Positions 62,501 to 64,000 of a DNA stretch of 64,000 nucleotides are shown here, piece by piece (within the stretch, counting starts at the first letter, position 1; each line of letters opens with the position of its first letter). The DNA comes from Strigops habroptila (taxonomy: Eukaryota > Chordata > Aves > Psittaciformes > Psittacidae). The notes under the pieces were generated by a model. It was not told the DNA's origin, did no database searches, and saw only the letters and a list, made by a program, of their open reading frames with translations. The stretch spans positions 719,569 through 783,568 of the forward strand of contig NC_044297.2 in NCBI RefSeq assembly GCF_004027225.2. Direction: 5' to 3'. The translations under genes and the position numbers were made by a program.

Positions 62501-64000
62501 CAAGTAGCTGTCTTTTAGTCAGGTAGTGCCAAAAGAGTGGAGATGAACATTTCTTTAGTGTTTAGGGTATATGTACAAATGCCTTTAACACTCATTTCAT
62601 GAAATAGAGGTTTTGCAACAGCAGCAGGAATGCTGTCAAAACAACAGGCGAGCTTCATTTTAAAGACATTGGAGTTTTGCTTGAAACATCAGCTCAGGAC
62701 ATTTAAAATCATCTACTTTCAGACTTCTGAAACTCTCTCTCTATTGGGGCTAAATTCTCTGTTATCCTCAATCCCTTTTCATGTGCTCATGTAAAATAAA
62801 GAGCTTCAATATGGGAAGAAATGGCCATATTGAAAGCTGTCTGAAAGCTGTACACTGGCACAGCTCCCAGCAGAAGATGGTTTAGAGGCAATGTCAGAGC
62901 ATGCTTTGCAGTAGTTATTTCTGGGGATCATGTAAAGAAATGGGAAGCAGAGTGTAAACCAGAGCAGCCTAGAGGGTTAGGTCATAGCCTGGATCCATTC
63001 TTGGGATGGGATGTGTGGAGAGCAGAAATGATTATAAAGCCTGCAGAGAATCACGTATCTTTTTAAACCTTCTTTTCCATGCTGGCTGCTTTTAGCTCTC
63101 AGCTGTTCTCTTACTTTCCTGTGCTACATCAGAAATAAGCATTTTCTATTAACCTTTGATGGAAAAATAGAACTTGAACAGCTCCCAAAAGGTTTTCTTG
63201 AGGATGTAGGTGTAATCTGTCCTTTCAACCTTCTGAGCACCCTGAGGTCTCAAAGGCAGAACTTTAATGTTATTTTGCACCTACTGACACTCAAATCCTT
63301 CTGTCTGTGTCTGACCTGAAGTCTGTCTTGATTTGGTTTTTCAACTCAGGGTGGTTGAACTGATGTTGAAGCACAGAGGGCTTTGGCCTTGGGTCTGAGA
63401 GATCCCATACAGGGACATATGAAAAAACTACCTATAAGAAACCTAAATCTGTGGTAGGATAGAAATTCCATCAGTTGCTTGGCTTTGCTGACATTACCCT
63501 CAATCCAAGAGTAGCTGAATGTGTATCTTTAATGCAAGACCAGCTGTAAAAGACAGAGCCTTTCTAAAAGAAATGAGTCTTGAAATCTAAGTCTTGCTGG
63601 GTAACTAACCCAAGTAACATGTTACATTATTTAGGTTGTATGCAATGAAAAATATTCCATTGCTCACAATGGAAAGATTTCTTCATGTCTACTTGTTTCT
63701 GCTGTAGGGTTGATGGATCTGTAATGTACTGCATAATTAAACATTGCCGAGGTATTACTTTGGAGGGAAAGCAAGTAATGAAGGGGATATAGTAAATTTT
63801 GGTGATTACAGCTACAATTGTTTTTCCCAAGTATACGATGGTCTGCTCTGCTGATTAAAAAAATATCCATAAGAACACCATTTTGATTAAGCTCTGCATT
63901 GCTCTGCTAGCAATGGATTAGGTTATTAAACTATATTTTTCCATTAATAAAAAAATGTTAATGCATTGTTTGATGCTAATAATGAGACCTTTCTAAGAAA
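62501..64000. other. AT-rich intergenic DNA, nothing recognised
   Basis: No coding exon, RNA gene or known repeat identified on either strand. Confidence 0.55.

Overview
This window is nuclear DNA from a bird. It has spliced genes with GT-AG introns, and about two dozen CR1 LINE fragments ending in the avian-type ATTCTATGATT tail. Introns are mostly short and the gene-bearing part is GC-rich, as on an avian microchromosome. The gene set matches the human 2p13.1 neighbourhood (SLC4A5, MTHFD2, MOB1A, BOLA3). I cannot name the species.

Layout. Positions 1-25,090 hold the 3' two thirds of SLC4A5 on the + strand. There are 23 constitutive-type exons plus two alternative ones; the 5' end lies before the window. 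On the - strand, MTHFD2 has all 8 coding exons (26,425-35,317) and is convergent with SLC4A5. MOB1A on the + strand has all 6 coding exons (36,447-43,283). It is divergent from MTHFD2 across a 1.13 kb CpG-rich interval that contains a CR1 fragment. BOLA3 on the - strand has all 4 coding exons (43,926-45,952) and is convergent with MOB1A. From about 46 kb to the end the sequence becomes AT-rich and I find no coding exon. It holds four CR1 copies, one probable avian LTR fragment, a hairpin around telomere-like repeats, and blocks that could be conserved non-coding sequence.

The genes are unrelated housekeeping or transport functions, not an operon. SLC4A5 (NBCe2) is a plasma-membrane Na+/HCO3- cotransporter. 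MTHFD2 is a mitochondrial one-carbon enzyme. MOB1A is a Hippo-pathway kinase activator. BOLA3 is a mitochondrial Fe-S assembly factor. Frames were checked exon by exon and close in all four genes: 1011 complete codons of SLC4A5 in the window, 337 aa MTHFD2, 216 aa MOB1A, 104 aa BOLA3.

Most notable: (1) two adjacent 114-nt, phase 0-0 exons in SLC4A5 (16,344-16,457 and 16,654-16,767) encode alternative versions of one transmembrane helix plus the start of extracellular loop 4, and look like mutually exclusive exons. (2) A further downstream SLC4A5 exon (23,057-23,140) would give an alternative C-terminus ending in a PDZ ligand, ETTL, like that of NBCe1-C. (3) The 3' splice site of MOB1A exon 5 appears to be made from the 3' tail of a CR1 element. 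Many of the longest open frames in the window are CR1 antisense or UTR shadows and are not annotated as genes.
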